From assembly GCF_008087085.1 (NCBI RefSeq), contig NZ_VIYJ01000002.1:372001-436000 (forward strand): a stretch of 64,000 bases of DNA. The letters are read 5' to 3'. A program made the position numbers and the translations under genes. This document shows, in pieces, positions 15,190 to 23,603 of this stretch (position 1 is its first letter; each line of letters begins with the position of its first letter). Under the pieces are notes generated by a model, which was not told the origin of the DNA, searched no databases, and saw nothing but the letters and a program-made list of their open reading frames with translations. The stretch is from Nocardioides rubriscoriae. GTDB lineage: Bacteria; Actinomycetota; Actinomycetes; Propionibacteriales; Nocardioidaceae.

Positions 15190-16460
15190 TCAGGGTTCGG
15201 TGGTGCGGTCGACGAGGTAGGTCGCGCCGGCGGGGCTGCGCCACAGGTAGACGCCGGGGGCTGGTGAGTCGTAGGTCCACAGGCTGAAGGTCTTGGCGCG
15301 GTGGTGTCCGCGGCACAGGCGGGCGAGGTTTCTGGAGCGGGTTTGTGCGTCGGCTTCGAGGTCGCCGGCGTCGTCATCCCCGCGTCATCATCCCCGTCGT
15401 CGTCATCGGTGTCGTGGTCGTAGGGCTCTATGTGGTCGCGGTCGGTGCGGTGGCGGGTGCAGAACGGGAACACGCAGCGTCGGTCGCGCAGGTCGACCTG
15501 TTCGGCCAGCCGGGCGTCGGGCACGTAGCCGTCGGTGGTCAGGTCGGCGTTGAGGTCGACCACGGGTTTGATGGTGACCTTGACCCCGGGCCGGGTGCAC
15601 CAGGTGATGAGCTGGTCGACCAGGACCGGGGTGCCGTTGACGGTCGCGACGTCGCTGCCGTCGACGTGGGCGTAGAGCGTGACCCCGCGCCCGGGGCCAG
15701 TCCCGGCGCTGGTGCCGGTGTCGGGGTGGAGGTCGAGGGCGAGCTGGCCGCGGGCGATCTCGCCGGCGGCTGCGGCGCGGCGTACGTCCAGCGGGTCGTT
15801 GTTGCCGAGGTCGGCGAGCTGGGTGGCGGTCGCGGTGATGGCGGCGTCGAGGTCGAGGGCGTCGGCGAGGTCGAGGACGCCGTGGACCTCGACGGTCCCG
15901 CCGAGCAGGATCGGGTTGTCGGTGAGGTCGATGTCGAAGCAGCGGGCTTCGTCGGCGCGCTTGCGCCGGTCCTCGGCTGCGGCCGGGTTGTGGGTGGCCA
16001 GGGCGACGGCGATGGTGCGGTCGACCTGGCCCAGGGTGACGGCGTGGGCGCAGTGGGCCAGGGCCCGGTCGACGTCAGCCGCACCGGCCTGGGGTAGGCA
16101 CTGGGTGCGGGCAGTGATCCGGAACGCCCGCCACACCGGAACCTGCAGGTCGAGGACGCGTTGCCACAGCCGGGGCAGGCGGTGCCTCAGCTCCAACGCG
16201 TTGCCGACGTAGGTGGTGCAGGAGTCAGCGGACTGGCCCAGCACGGCGGACAGGTCCCAGGTGTCGAACTCGCTGATGACCGGGCACCCGACCCCACCCA
16301 GCCGCAGCCCCGGGGTCGCGACCAGCGCATCGCCGACCTGGTGGGCGCCTGTCCAGTCGAGGACCGCGACCAGCTCGGCGACCTCAGATTGACGCTTCCA
16401 GTCCCGGGCCTGCGCGACCGCGGCCAGGGCCGGGTCGAGGAGGGTCTGGGTGCCGGTCAT
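15190..16460 (-). pseudogene. DUF222/HNH endonuclease gene, frameshifted in an Asp-codon repeat
   Basis: The start is ATG 16460 (MTGTQTLLDPALAAVAQARD), 7 nt after TAGGGT on the complement. The DUF222 region and the first HNH half (RRCVFPFCTRHRTDRDHIEP) are intact. The reading then enters a (GAT/GAC)n tract, DTDDDDGDDDAG, and loses the expected second half. The missing part, NLARLCRGHHRAKTFSLWTY and the usual C-terminus to a TGA at 15190-15192, is present in the neighbouring frame. One indel in the tract near 15370-15400 explains this. It may be a real pseudogene, phase-variable by slippage, or a sequencing error. Confidence 0.75.
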
Positions 16461-16625
16461 GTCTTCGACCCTAGACGCGACCACCGACAGTTCTCGGGCG
16501 GTTGAGGCCGGGCAGTGGAGAGGGATCACGCCCTTCTCGTTCGAGCTTCGCATGGCGGTACCGCAGCCACTGTCGGGGCTGCGAAGACGGGGCTGACATC
16601 CGCGCCGTGTCGTGGCGATGACCCG

Positions 16626-17807
16626 TCACCCGGGTCCTGCCAGACCTACGGCCTCCAGGAAGGCGTCGAGATGGAGGTAGGCCGGGCGGTCCAGCTCGCG
16701 GGGCGAGAACAGGACACGGAGACGGGCGGGGTCCGGCTCGATGCCGGCGGTGCTGGCCCATTTCGTGGCTCCCGCGGCAGCGTCATCAGCGGGGGCGTAC
16801 ACGGGAATCACGTCGTCGTAGCCGTCCGCCAGTCCGTCCTCACGCAAGCGTGCGGCCGCCTCCGGGTCCACAGCCCCACTCCATCGACGGCCGTCTGGGC
16901 AGAGGCCGACGAAGCCGAGGAACTCGCCCGTGATGGTCTGGCCGAGGATGACAGGGCGTTCGGTCTGCTCGACGAGGCGCTCGAGCACGGCGTGATGCTG
17001 CCAGAACACGTCATGGTCGAAGGTGGCGACGAGCCAGCGACGGCCGGACGCGCGACGCATGACGACATCGGTGGGCTCCCCGATCCAGGTCACATCAGCC
17101 GTGTCGTCCACAGCCGCGACAACGATGGTGGCAGACGGCTCGACGTTCACCGACCGACCGAGATCATGTGTTGCGAGAGCACCGTCCACGGTGGACGCCT
17201 CCCCGTCTGATCTGATGAAGGTGACGACATCGCTGATCAGCTCGAGGGCGGGGTGGTCCGGGTCCACCTCTTCGAGCGCCCGCAACTCCGCGTCGAGGTC
17301 GCGCGAGCGGCCGTGGGTGGACATGAGAAGGACCTTCACGATGCGCTTTCCCATGCTGAAGGAGACGTGCGTCGGCCCCACGTAGGGGAGAGCGGAACCT
17401 TCCAGAGCGGCCAGCAGGACGTCCGGATCGAGCATCGAGAAGATGGTGGACAGTCCGTCGGCGATCCTGTGGCTGAGGCGTGCGCCGGCGACCTCGTCGT
17501 CGACGTCGAGCCCCCAGGAGCGGACGTAGTCGCCCGGACGTCGATCGGGAGCGATCGTGCACTGCAGCAGGAATCCGTCGTCGTCGGAGCCGTCGCGCCA
17601 CCTGCAGAACCGGAGGTGGACGGCGGGCGACACCAGCACCTCGATGTCGAACTCCGCGTCGTGCCTACCCAACGAGAACGATCGTGCCGTGATCACGATC
17701 TGTCCCCGAGGTCCTTCGTGGACGAACCGGCGGCCCCTTCGCCGGAAGCCCGCGGGGACGAGGACCGGAGCGATCCGGTCCCGCACGACCTGATCAAGCA
17801 CCTTCAC
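16626..17807 (-). CDS. DUF4304-like hypothetical protein
   Basis: A 393-residue protein starting at GTG 17807, which overlaps the stop of the upstream small membrane gene as GTGA. The N-terminal part (VLDQVVRDRIAPVLVPAGF then RRRGRRFVHEG) is typical of DUF4304, a family of unknown function. The remaining two thirds (KRIVKVLLMSTHGRSRDLD, TITGEFLGFVGLCPDG) matches nothing I recognise. There is no signal peptide. The pair with the small membrane protein forms a two-gene operon. Confidence 0.65.
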   Translation of the reverse strand: MKVLDQVVRDRIAPVLVPAGFRRRGRRFVHEGPRGQIVITARSFSLGRHDAEFDIEVLVSPAVHLRFCRWRDGSDDDGFLLQCTIAPDRRPGDYVRSWGLDVDDEVAGARLSHRIADGLSTIFSMLDPDVLLAALEGSALPYVGPTHVSFSMGKRIVKVLLMSTHGRSRDLDAELRALEEVDPDHPALELISDVVTFIRSDGEASTVDGALATHDLGRSVNVEPSATIVVAAVDDTADVTWIGEPTDVVMRRASGRRWLVATFDHDVFWQHHAVLERLVEQTERPVILGQTITGEFLGFVGLCPDGRRWSGAVDPEAAARLREDGLADGYDDVIPVYAPADDAAAGATKWASTAGIEPDPARLRVLFSPRELDRPAYLHLDAFLEAVGLAGPG

Positions 17808-17989
17808 GATGCGGAGGACCGGCGGAGCACCAGGGTGCGAAGGACGAGCAGCGCGGCGAGCAGGACGAACCCGGCAACGGGCCCGGCGGCGGAGAAGGCC
17901 ATGACGACGACGAGGCCCGCCAGGCTGACGGGGAGCAGTGTCGTCGCGATCACCAGCGTCTTGTCGTCCCGGGCGGCCTGGTCCTTCAT
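17804..17989 (-). CDS. Small two-helix membrane protein
   Basis: A 61-residue ORF from ATG 17989 (MKDQAARDDKTLV). Two hydrophobic segments, VIATTLLPVSLAGLVVVMAF and VAGFVLLAALLVLRTLVL, fill most of it. Its TGA overlaps the GTG of the DUF4304-like gene. A longer version from 18007 adds MPHTPR; I prefer the shorter one. The function is unknown. Confidence 0.55.
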   Translation of the reverse strand: MKDQAARDDKTLVIATTLLPVSLAGLVVVMAFSAAGPVAGFVLLAALLVLRTLVLRRSSAS

Positions 17990-18170
17990 GCGAGGAGTAT
18001 GCGGCACCGTCGGGCGGCGGCACCGGCGAGTGGCGAGCCCCCCACGCGCGAGGCAGTCACCCCCTGGGCTGGCGTGGCACCCCTGGCCAACCCGGCCGGC
18101 GTCGTCCTAGGTTGACCGGACCAGCCGGCTCGGGCCGCGCGCGGCCCGGTCCACGACCAAGGAGATCCGT

Positions 18171-19277
18171 GTGACCAGATTGTCCCGAGGGTTCGTGGCG
18201 CTCAGCGCCGCCGCCCTCCTCTCGGTGGGCCTGACGACCCCGACCGCCGTGGCCTCGACCTCGCCCCGCCCTGCGGCTGCGCAGACCGAGCGCCAGCTGG
18301 TCGACGTACCGGCCCAGGCGGCGCTGCGCGACGCCGTCGATCCCAGCCCGTGCGGCACCACGCTGCTCGACCAGTACCTCGACGGCGTGTTCGCCTCCCT
18401 CACCGACGAGCAGTTCAGCTTCCTGGTGGACCACCAGGACACCCTGCTCAACGTCCCGACCTACGACGCGCTCTTCTTCGGCACCGTCGGCGATCCCGAC
18501 TTCGCGCTCGACGCGCACGCGGCGCAGCTGCAGCACACCTTCCGCGACGTCAAGGGCTTCTGGTCCGACGTGAAGTCCGACGACATCCAGCTCATCGCCA
18601 TGCACGGCGAGTCGTTGCTCAGCGTCAGCCGGATCACCCGCACCCTGACCGCGATGCAGGCCGCCGGCGTCATCGCGCCGACGTCGCCGGCGGCGATCCA
18701 GGCCGAGGCCGAGACCGTCGCGGGCTTCATGGCCACCCAGGGCGACTTCGTCGACAACCCGCTGTGGACCTTCAACGCTTTCGCATTCAGCGGGGCGGGT
18801 GACCCCGACCCGGTCGTGGCCGCGCTGCCCGACAAGCTGGTCTTCGGCGACGGCATCCTCGACGCCTACGACGCCATCGGCCTGGGCGACGTCGGACCGA
18901 GGGTCATCATGGCCCACGAGTTCGGGCACCACGTCCAGTTCGAGATCGGCACCTTCGGCAGCGGACCGGCCGACCCCGCCGAGGCCACCCGCCGCACCGA
19001 GCTGATGGCCGACGCCTACGCGTCCTACTACGGCGTGCACAAGTTGGGCCTTGCGCTCAACAAGAAGCGCGTCGTCGACGCCCTGCTCAGCTTCTACACC
19101 GTGGGTGACTGCCAGTTCGCCAGCCCGGGCCACCACGGCACGCCGCTGCAGCGTCAGCGCGCCGCCCAGTGGGGGGCCGACCAGGCGGCGGCCGCCAAGC
19201 CGCAGAGCTACGTGCTGCCGGCCCGGACCTTCCAGGACCGCTTCGACGCGGCCCTCGCCGGGATCGTCGCGGGCTAG
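18171..19277 (+). CDS. Secreted neutral zinc metallopeptidase-like protein
   Basis: A 368-residue protein starting at GTG 18171 after an AAGGAG ribosome-binding site. The N-terminal Sec signal peptide (RGFVALSAAALLSVGL) is followed by AVASTSP, a likely cleavage site. The zinc site is HEFGH at residues 249-253, with a gluzincin-like third ligand region TELMADAYASYY around residue 277. One late Cys (DCQFA) could pair with the early PSPCGTT. It resembles the YpfJ/neutral zinc metallopeptidase group. Its TAG shares CTAG with the stop of convergent ipdC. Confidence 0.75.
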   Translation: MTRLSRGFVALSAAALLSVGLTTPTAVASTSPRPAAAQTERQLVDVPAQAALRDAVDPSPCGTTLLDQYLDGVFASLTDEQFSFLVDHQDTLLNVPTYDALFFGTVGDPDFALDAHAAQLQHTFRDVKGFWSDVKSDDIQLIAMHGESLLSVSRITRTLTAMQAAGVIAPTSPAAIQAEAETVAGFMATQGDFVDNPLWTFNAFAFSGAGDPDPVVAALPDKLVFGDGILDAYDAIGLGDVGPRVIMAHEFGHHVQFEIGTFGSGPADPAEATRRTELMADAYASYYGVHKLGLALNKKRVVDALLSFYTVGDCQFASPGHHGTPLQRQRAAQWGADQAAAAKPQSYVLPARTFQDRFDAALAGIVAG

Positions 19278-20377
19278 TCGACCGGCTGGTCGACCGGCTG
19301 GTCGACCGGCTGCACGACGTACGACGACCCGCGCCGCAGCTCGTCCGCGGCGCGGGTCACGACCCGGTCGATGAGCTCCTCGCAGGTCGGCAGGTCGTCG
19401 ATGACACCGACGACCTGCCCCGAGGCGAGCACGCCCGCACCGGTGTCGCCGTCGACGAGGCCCGCCTTGAGCATCACCGGGGTGTTGGCGGCCAGGGCCA
19501 TCTGCCCGAGGGTGCGGCCCTGGGTCTTCTTCATCGCCCGGCCGTCCTTGGCCAGCTGGACCCAGCTCATCTGGCTGTCGCGCTTGAAGTCGAGGGTGCG
19601 GCGCACCGTCGGGCCCAGGCGCTTGGCGGCGCTGGTGCCCTCGAGCGACTCGACCAGGTCGGTGCGCAGCATGCGGTGGGGCATGCCGTCGACCTTGGCG
19701 GTCACGACGGTGCCGGTGAGGTCGTAGGACAGGTAGAGCTCCTTGACGGCCTGGGGCACGGCGCTGTCCTGGGTCAGCAGGAAGCGCGTGCCCATGCCGA
19801 CCCCGGCGGCGCCGTACGACAGCGCGGCGGCGAGGCCGCGCCCGTCGAAGAACCCGCCGGCGGCGATCACCGGGATGTCGACTGCGTCGAGCACGGTCGG
19901 CAGCAGCAGCGTGGTCGGGACGGCGCCGGTGTGACCGCCGCCCTCGCCGCCCTGCACCATCACGGCGTCGGCGCCCCACGAGGCGACCTTGACGGCGTGC
20001 TTGGCGGCGCCGATCGACGGCATCACCACGATGCCGTGGTCCTTGAGCTTGGCGATGAGCTCCTTCTTGGGCGCAAGCGCGAACGACGCGACCTTGACGC
20101 CGTGCTTGATCAGCAGGTCGCAGCGGTCGCCGGCGTCGCCCGCGTCGGCGCGCAGGTTGACGCCGAACGGCTGGTCGGTGCGGCTCTTGGTCTCGAGGAT
20201 CGCCTTCTCGAGCTCCTCGTAGGTCATCGTGGCCGAGGCGAGGATGCCGAGCCCGCCGGCGTTGGCGGTGCCGGAGACCAGGCGCGGCCCGGACACCCAG
20301 CCCATGCCGGTCTGCACGACCGGGTGGCGTACGCCGACCAGGTCGGTGAACGGGGTGCGGATCAGCTGCTCGATCAT
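19274..20377 (-). CDS. ipdC: IpdC, nitronate-monooxygenase-fold flavoenzyme
   Basis: A 367-residue protein starting at ATG 20377, which overlaps the ipdB stop as TCATG on the plus strand. The TIM-barrel FMN fold is seen in TPFTDLVGVRHPVVQTGMGW, then AVMVQGGEGGGHTGAVP and IPVIAAGGFFDGRGLAAAL. IpdC (Rv3553) is needed for HIP catabolism and acts after EchA20/IpdF chemistry; its flavin reduction step is known from the family. The C-terminus carries an extra QPVDQPVDQPVD tail encoded by three perfect 12-bp repeats. It is the last gene of echA20-ipdA-ipdB-ipdC. Confidence 0.88.
   Translation of the reverse strand: MIEQLIRTPFTDLVGVRHPVVQTGMGWVSGPRLVSGTANAGGLGILASATMTYEELEKAILETKSRTDQPFGVNLRADAGDAGDRCDLLIKHGVKVASFALAPKKELIAKLKDHGIVVMPSIGAAKHAVKVASWGADAVMVQGGEGGGHTGAVPTTLLLPTVLDAVDIPVIAAGGFFDGRGLAAALSYGAAGVGMGTRFLLTQDSAVPQAVKELYLSYDLTGTVVTAKVDGMPHRMLRTDLVESLEGTSAAKRLGPTVRRTLDFKRDSQMSWVQLAKDGRAMKKTQGRTLGQMALAANTPVMLKAGLVDGDTGAGVLASGQVVGVIDDLPTCEELIDRVVTRAADELRRGSSYVVQPVDQPVDQPVD
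19277..19312. repeat. Three perfect 12-bp tandem repeats at the 3' end of ipdC
   Basis: The unit gtcgaccggctg is repeated three times without mismatch and encodes QPVD three times at the IpdC C-terminus. A 12-bp unit keeps frame, so copy number may vary without disrupting the protein. Confidence 0.9.
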
Positions 20378-21141
20378 GCGGGGACCTCCTTGAAACGGAA
20401 GCCCTGGGGGTCGAGGACCTCGCTGATGATGACCTGCTCCTCGGCGGTGGGCAGGCGGGTCTCGGGGACGTCGGTCAGGTCGCCGAGGTCGAAGCCGGTG
20501 GCCTCCTGCACCTCGGCGGTGGTGACGCCCGGGTGCACCGACACGAGCCGGACGGTGCGGTCGGGGCCGTTGACGTCGAGGACCCCGAGGTTGGTGACGA
20601 TGCGGTGGATGTCGTTGAACCGTTCGGCGGCCGGACCGGCCGCCGCCGCCCGCTTGGGTCCGACGCCGGAGACGATGTCGACGGCCTCGACGAAGACGCG
20701 GGTCGAGTGCTTGGGCACCCAGTAGGACGTGCGGTTGTTGACCGTGTTGCCCGGGGCGCCGCGCGACCCGAGCAGCTGCCGTTTCGGCTGCGCGAAGGGG
20801 CCGATGGCGGAGATGTTCTGGTTGCCGTCGCGGTCGACCTGGGTGGCGCCCATCATCACGTGGCGCTTGCCGTGGGCCACGACGTCGAAGACCTTGCGAA
20901 AGGGGATCCACCCCTCGACGACGTCCGCCTTGGCGAACAGCGGGGGAGTCCCGGCCAGGAAGAGCGACTCGCCGTCGCTGATGACCAGGTCGGTGTTGGA
21001 GGTCAGCTTGGCCAGCCGCACCCCCAGCATCGGCATCGTGCCCATGGGGCTGGCGAAGATCTCGCCGTCGTCCTTGAAGGCGTCGGCGACGGCCGCCGCG
21101 CAGACGTCGGCGCGCGTCGGTGTGGTCTGGGTCCCGCTCAT
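20374..21141 (-). CDS. ipdB: IpdB, beta subunit of the COCHEA-CoA hydrolase
   Basis: A 255-residue protein starting at ATG 21141 and overlapping ipdA as ATGA. It has the CoA-transferase family I beta fold: DVCAAAVADAFKDDGEIFAS, LVISDGESLFLAGTPPLF, VMMGATQVDRDGNQNISAIG. IpdAB is known to use this fold for retro-Claisen-like ring cleavage of COCHEA-CoA, the last carbocycle-opening step, rather than CoA transfer. Adjacent ipdA supplies the partner subunit, with translational coupling through the overlap. Confidence 0.92.
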   Translation of the reverse strand: MSGTQTTPTRADVCAAAVADAFKDDGEIFASPMGTMPMLGVRLAKLTSNTDLVISDGESLFLAGTPPLFAKADVVEGWIPFRKVFDVVAHGKRHVMMGATQVDRDGNQNISAIGPFAQPKRQLLGSRGAPGNTVNNRTSYWVPKHSTRVFVEAVDIVSGVGPKRAAAAGPAAERFNDIHRIVTNLGVLDVNGPDRTVRLVSVHPGVTTAEVQEATGFDLGDLTDVPETRLPTAEEQVIISEVLDPQGFRFKEVPA

Positions 21142-22019
21142 GCCTGCTCCTCGGTGAAGGCCTGCACGGCCGCCTGGTACGCCGCCTCGTCGCCGGCCAG
21201 GAAGCGCTCCTCGAACGCCGCCCAGTCGTCGTCGCTGCCGCCGGCCGCGGCAGCGTAGGCCCGCTGGAACTTCTCGTCGCGGGCGTAGTCGGGGCGGCAG
21301 TCGGTGAAGTGGGCGCCGTGGGGGGTCTCGACGACGCCGGTGACCAGCATCCGGCTCAGCAGCAGGCGCTGCACCGGGGTGTCCACGGTGAGGCCCGCGG
21401 TGTCGATGACCTGCTCGACCGAGAGGTAGGTGCGCTCGGCGGCCATCGCGAAGAGGTCGTCGAAGTAGGGGTCGGGCCCCAGGTAGGTCGCGTTGCCGTG
21501 CACATCGGCGCGGTTGAGGTGGACCAGCGCGACGTCGAGGGTGAGGGCCGGCACGGCCACGAGCACCTCCCCGTCGTCGTACGGCGAGGCGACGGTCTTG
21601 ATCCACGGGTTGTTGACCAGCACGTCGGAGCCGAGGCCGGCGCGCATCGGCAGGAACGGCAGCCGCTCGGAGGCCGCCTTGAGGCCGGTCTGGAACATCC
21701 CCTCGTCGAGCTCGACGACCTCGGGGATCGTGCCCTCCTGACGGGCCTTCTGGAAGTTGGGCTCGAGCGGCACGGTGTCGAGGGAGACGAACGCGTAGAC
21801 CAGCCTGCGGATCTTGCCGGCGCGGGCGAGGAGCCCGACGTCGGCGCCGCCCCAGCTCACGATCGTGAGGTCCTTGAGATCGCTGTTGTAGATCGCGCGG
21901 ACCAGCGCCATCGGCTTGCGCCGCGGGCCCCAGCCGCCGATGCCGATGGTCATGCCGTCCTCGAGGGAGGCGACGACCTCGTCGATGCTCATCTGCTTGT
22001 CGCGGGGTCCCTTGCTCAC
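21138..22019 (-). CDS. ipdA: IpdA, alpha subunit of the COCHEA-CoA hydrolase
   Basis: A 293-residue protein starting at GTG 22019 (VSKGPRDKQMSIDEVVASLE), overlapping the echA20 stop as GTGA. CoA-transferase alpha signature: GMTIGIGGWGPRRKPMALVR, then TIVSWGGADVGLLARAGKI and LVHLNRADVHGNATYLGPD. It forms the IpdAB heteromer with the next gene. Order echA20-ipdA-ipdB-ipdC is the same as Rv3550-Rv3553. Confidence 0.92.
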   Translation of the reverse strand: MSKGPRDKQMSIDEVVASLEDGMTIGIGGWGPRRKPMALVRAIYNSDLKDLTIVSWGGADVGLLARAGKIRRLVYAFVSLDTVPLEPNFQKARQEGTIPEVVELDEGMFQTGLKAASERLPFLPMRAGLGSDVLVNNPWIKTVASPYDDGEVLVAVPALTLDVALVHLNRADVHGNATYLGPDPYFDDLFAMAAERTYLSVEQVIDTAGLTVDTPVQRLLLSRMLVTGVVETPHGAHFTDCRPDYARDEKFQRAYAAAAGGSDDDWAAFEERFLAGDEAAYQAAVQAFTEEQA

Positions 22020-22771
22020 TTCTTCGCCTTGTCCGTTCCCGCGAACCCGTCGCGCAGCTCGTCGCTGACCCCCATCAGGTTCAGCTCCATGGTGAAGCCC
22101 TGCTCGAAGCGGTAGGACTTGTTGACGTCGATCGGGTCGATGCCGTTGAGGCACTCCTTGGCGGCACGCACCACGCGGGTGTCCTGGGCGGCGATGTCGG
22201 CGGCGACGCGCAGCGCGGCGTCGTCGAGCTCGCCGCGCGGCACGACCTCGAGCACCGAGCCGAACTGCACCAGGTCGGCGGCCTTGATCGTGCGGGAGGT
22301 GAAGTAGAGGGTGCGCATCATGTGCTGCGGCACCAGCCGCGCCATGTGGGTCGCGGCGCCCAGGGCGCCCTGCTTGACCTCGGGGACGCCGAAGAACGCG
22401 TCGTCGCTGGCCACGATGCAGTCGGCGTTGCCGACCAGGCCGACCCCACCGCCGAGGCAGAACCCGTTGACCGCGGCGATCACCGGCACCGCGCACTCGT
22501 AGACCGCCTTGAACGCCGCGAAACAGCCCTTGTTGGCGCCGAGGAGGGCGTCGAACCCGGTCGTGCTCTGCATCTCCTTGATGTCCACGCCCGCGTTGAA
22601 GCCGCGACCCTCGGCGCGCAGCACGACGACCAAGGTGTCGAGGTCGCCGGCGGCCTCGTCCATCGCGGCAGCGACGTCGTACCAGCCCTGGACGGTGAGG
22701 GCGTTGACCGGGGGGTGCTCCATCGTGACGATGCGGATCCCGTCGTCGCGCAGGGTCGAGGTGATCGTCAT
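22016..22771 (-). CDS. echA20: EchA20, crotonase-fold HIEC-CoA hydrolase
   Basis: A 251-residue protein from ATG 22771, preceded by ACAGGAG as ribosome-binding site. Crotonase oxyanion elements: GRGFNAGVDIKEMQ and AVNGFCLGGGVGLVGNADC, followed by GVPEVKQGALGAATHM. EchA20 opens the second-to-last ring hydrolytically (HIEC-CoA) in the HIP pathway. It leads the operon echA20-ipdABC from the KstR2 promoter at 22791 and keeps a roughly 30-nt leader, unlike the leaderless gene on the other side. Confidence 0.9.
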   Translation of the reverse strand: MTITSTLRDDGIRIVTMEHPPVNALTVQGWYDVAAAMDEAAGDLDTLVVVLRAEGRGFNAGVDIKEMQSTTGFDALLGANKGCFAAFKAVYECAVPVIAAVNGFCLGGGVGLVGNADCIVASDDAFFGVPEVKQGALGAATHMARLVPQHMMRTLYFTSRTIKAADLVQFGSVLEVVPRGELDDAALRVAADIAAQDTRVVRAAKECLNGIDPIDVNKSYRFEQGFTMELNLMGVSDELRDGFAGTDKAKK

Positions 22772-22790
22772 GGGGCTCCTGTCGTGACCA

Positions 22791-22814
22791 ACCAAGCAAG
22801 TGCTTGGTAGGGTA
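22791..22814. promoter_or_regulatory. KstR2 operator with symmetric bidirectional -10
   Basis: ACCAAGCA-AG-TGCTTGGT (22791-22808) is a perfect inverted repeat. It is followed by TAGGGTA (22808-22814), giving TAGGGT on the plus strand and TACCCT on the minus strand. The ATG at 22821 begins 7 nt after the plus -10, exactly as at fadE30. Confidence 0.92.
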
Positions 22815-22820
22815 CCAGCC

Positions 22821-23570
22821 ATGCCGCTCGCCCTCGACCTCACCGGACGCGTCGTCCTCGTCACCGGGGGCGCCAAGGGCATCGGCCGCGGCATCTCCGA
22901 GGCCTTCCAGGCCGCCGGCGCGACCGTCGTGACCTGCGCACGCTCGGCCGCGCCGACCCTCGACGGCGCCGCCCACCACGTCTGCGACGTGCGCGACCCC
23001 GAGGCCGTCGAGGCGCTCGTCGCGACGGTCGTCGAGACCCACGGCCGGCTCGACGTGCTGGTCAACAACGCCGGCGGGGCGCCAGCGACCGAGGCGGCCA
23101 CCGCCTCGCCGCGCTTCCACGACCGGATCGTCGGGCTCAACCTGCTCAGCCCGCTGCTGGTCGCCCAGGCCGCCAACCGCGTGATGCAGCAGCAGGACGG
23201 CGGCGGCGTGATCGTCAACATCTCCTCGATCTCGGCGCACCGTCCGGCCCCGACGATCGCGGCGTACGCCGCCGCGAAGGCCGGCCTCGACTCGCTGACG
23301 ACCTCGCTGGCGATGGAGTGGGGGCCCGCGGTGCGGGTCAACGCCATCGACGTCGGCCTGTGCCGCACCGAGCAGACCGACGACCACTACGGCGGCGACG
23401 ACCGCGTCGCGGCCATCGAGCGCACCATCCCGCTGGGCCGGATGGCCGACCCGCTCGAGGTCGGTCACGTCGCGGTGTTCCTCGCCAGCGACCTGGCCTC
23501 CTACGTCTCCGGGGCCCGGGTCGCCTGCGACGGCGGCGGCGAGCCCCCCGTCTTCCTGCACATCACCTAG
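22821..23570 (+). CDS. SDR oxidoreductase (Rv3549c-like), KstR2-regulated
   Basis: A 249-residue classical SDR. TGGAKGIG is at residues 15-22, NNAG at 82-85, catalytic Tyr149 and Lys153 (YAAAK), and a terminal loop VACDGGGEPPVFLHIT. ATG 22821 is fixed by the promoter (7 nt after TAGGGT). By synteny it matches Rv3549c. Its exact substrate in HIP catabolism is less certain than for the Ipd enzymes; a hydroxyacyl-CoA dehydrogenase role is likely. It is followed after 33 bases by a second SDR. Confidence 0.82.
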   Translation: MPLALDLTGRVVLVTGGAKGIGRGISEAFQAAGATVVTCARSAAPTLDGAAHHVCDVRDPEAVEALVATVVETHGRLDVLVNNAGGAPATEAATASPRFHDRIVGLNLLSPLLVAQAANRVMQQQDGGGVIVNISSISAHRPAPTIAAYAAAKAGLDSLTTSLAMEWGPAVRVNAIDVGLCRTEQTDDHYGGDDRVAAIERTIPLGRMADPLEVGHVAVFLASDLASYVSGARVACDGGGEPPVFLHIT

Positions 23571-23603
23571 ACACCCCTGGACCCACCGAGAAGGAGCACC
23601 ACC

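Noticed and set aside
19277-19312. CRISPR-like or attachment-site repeats at the ipdC end
   Set aside because: The 12-bp units are contiguous, in frame and coding, so a simple tandem expansion explains them.
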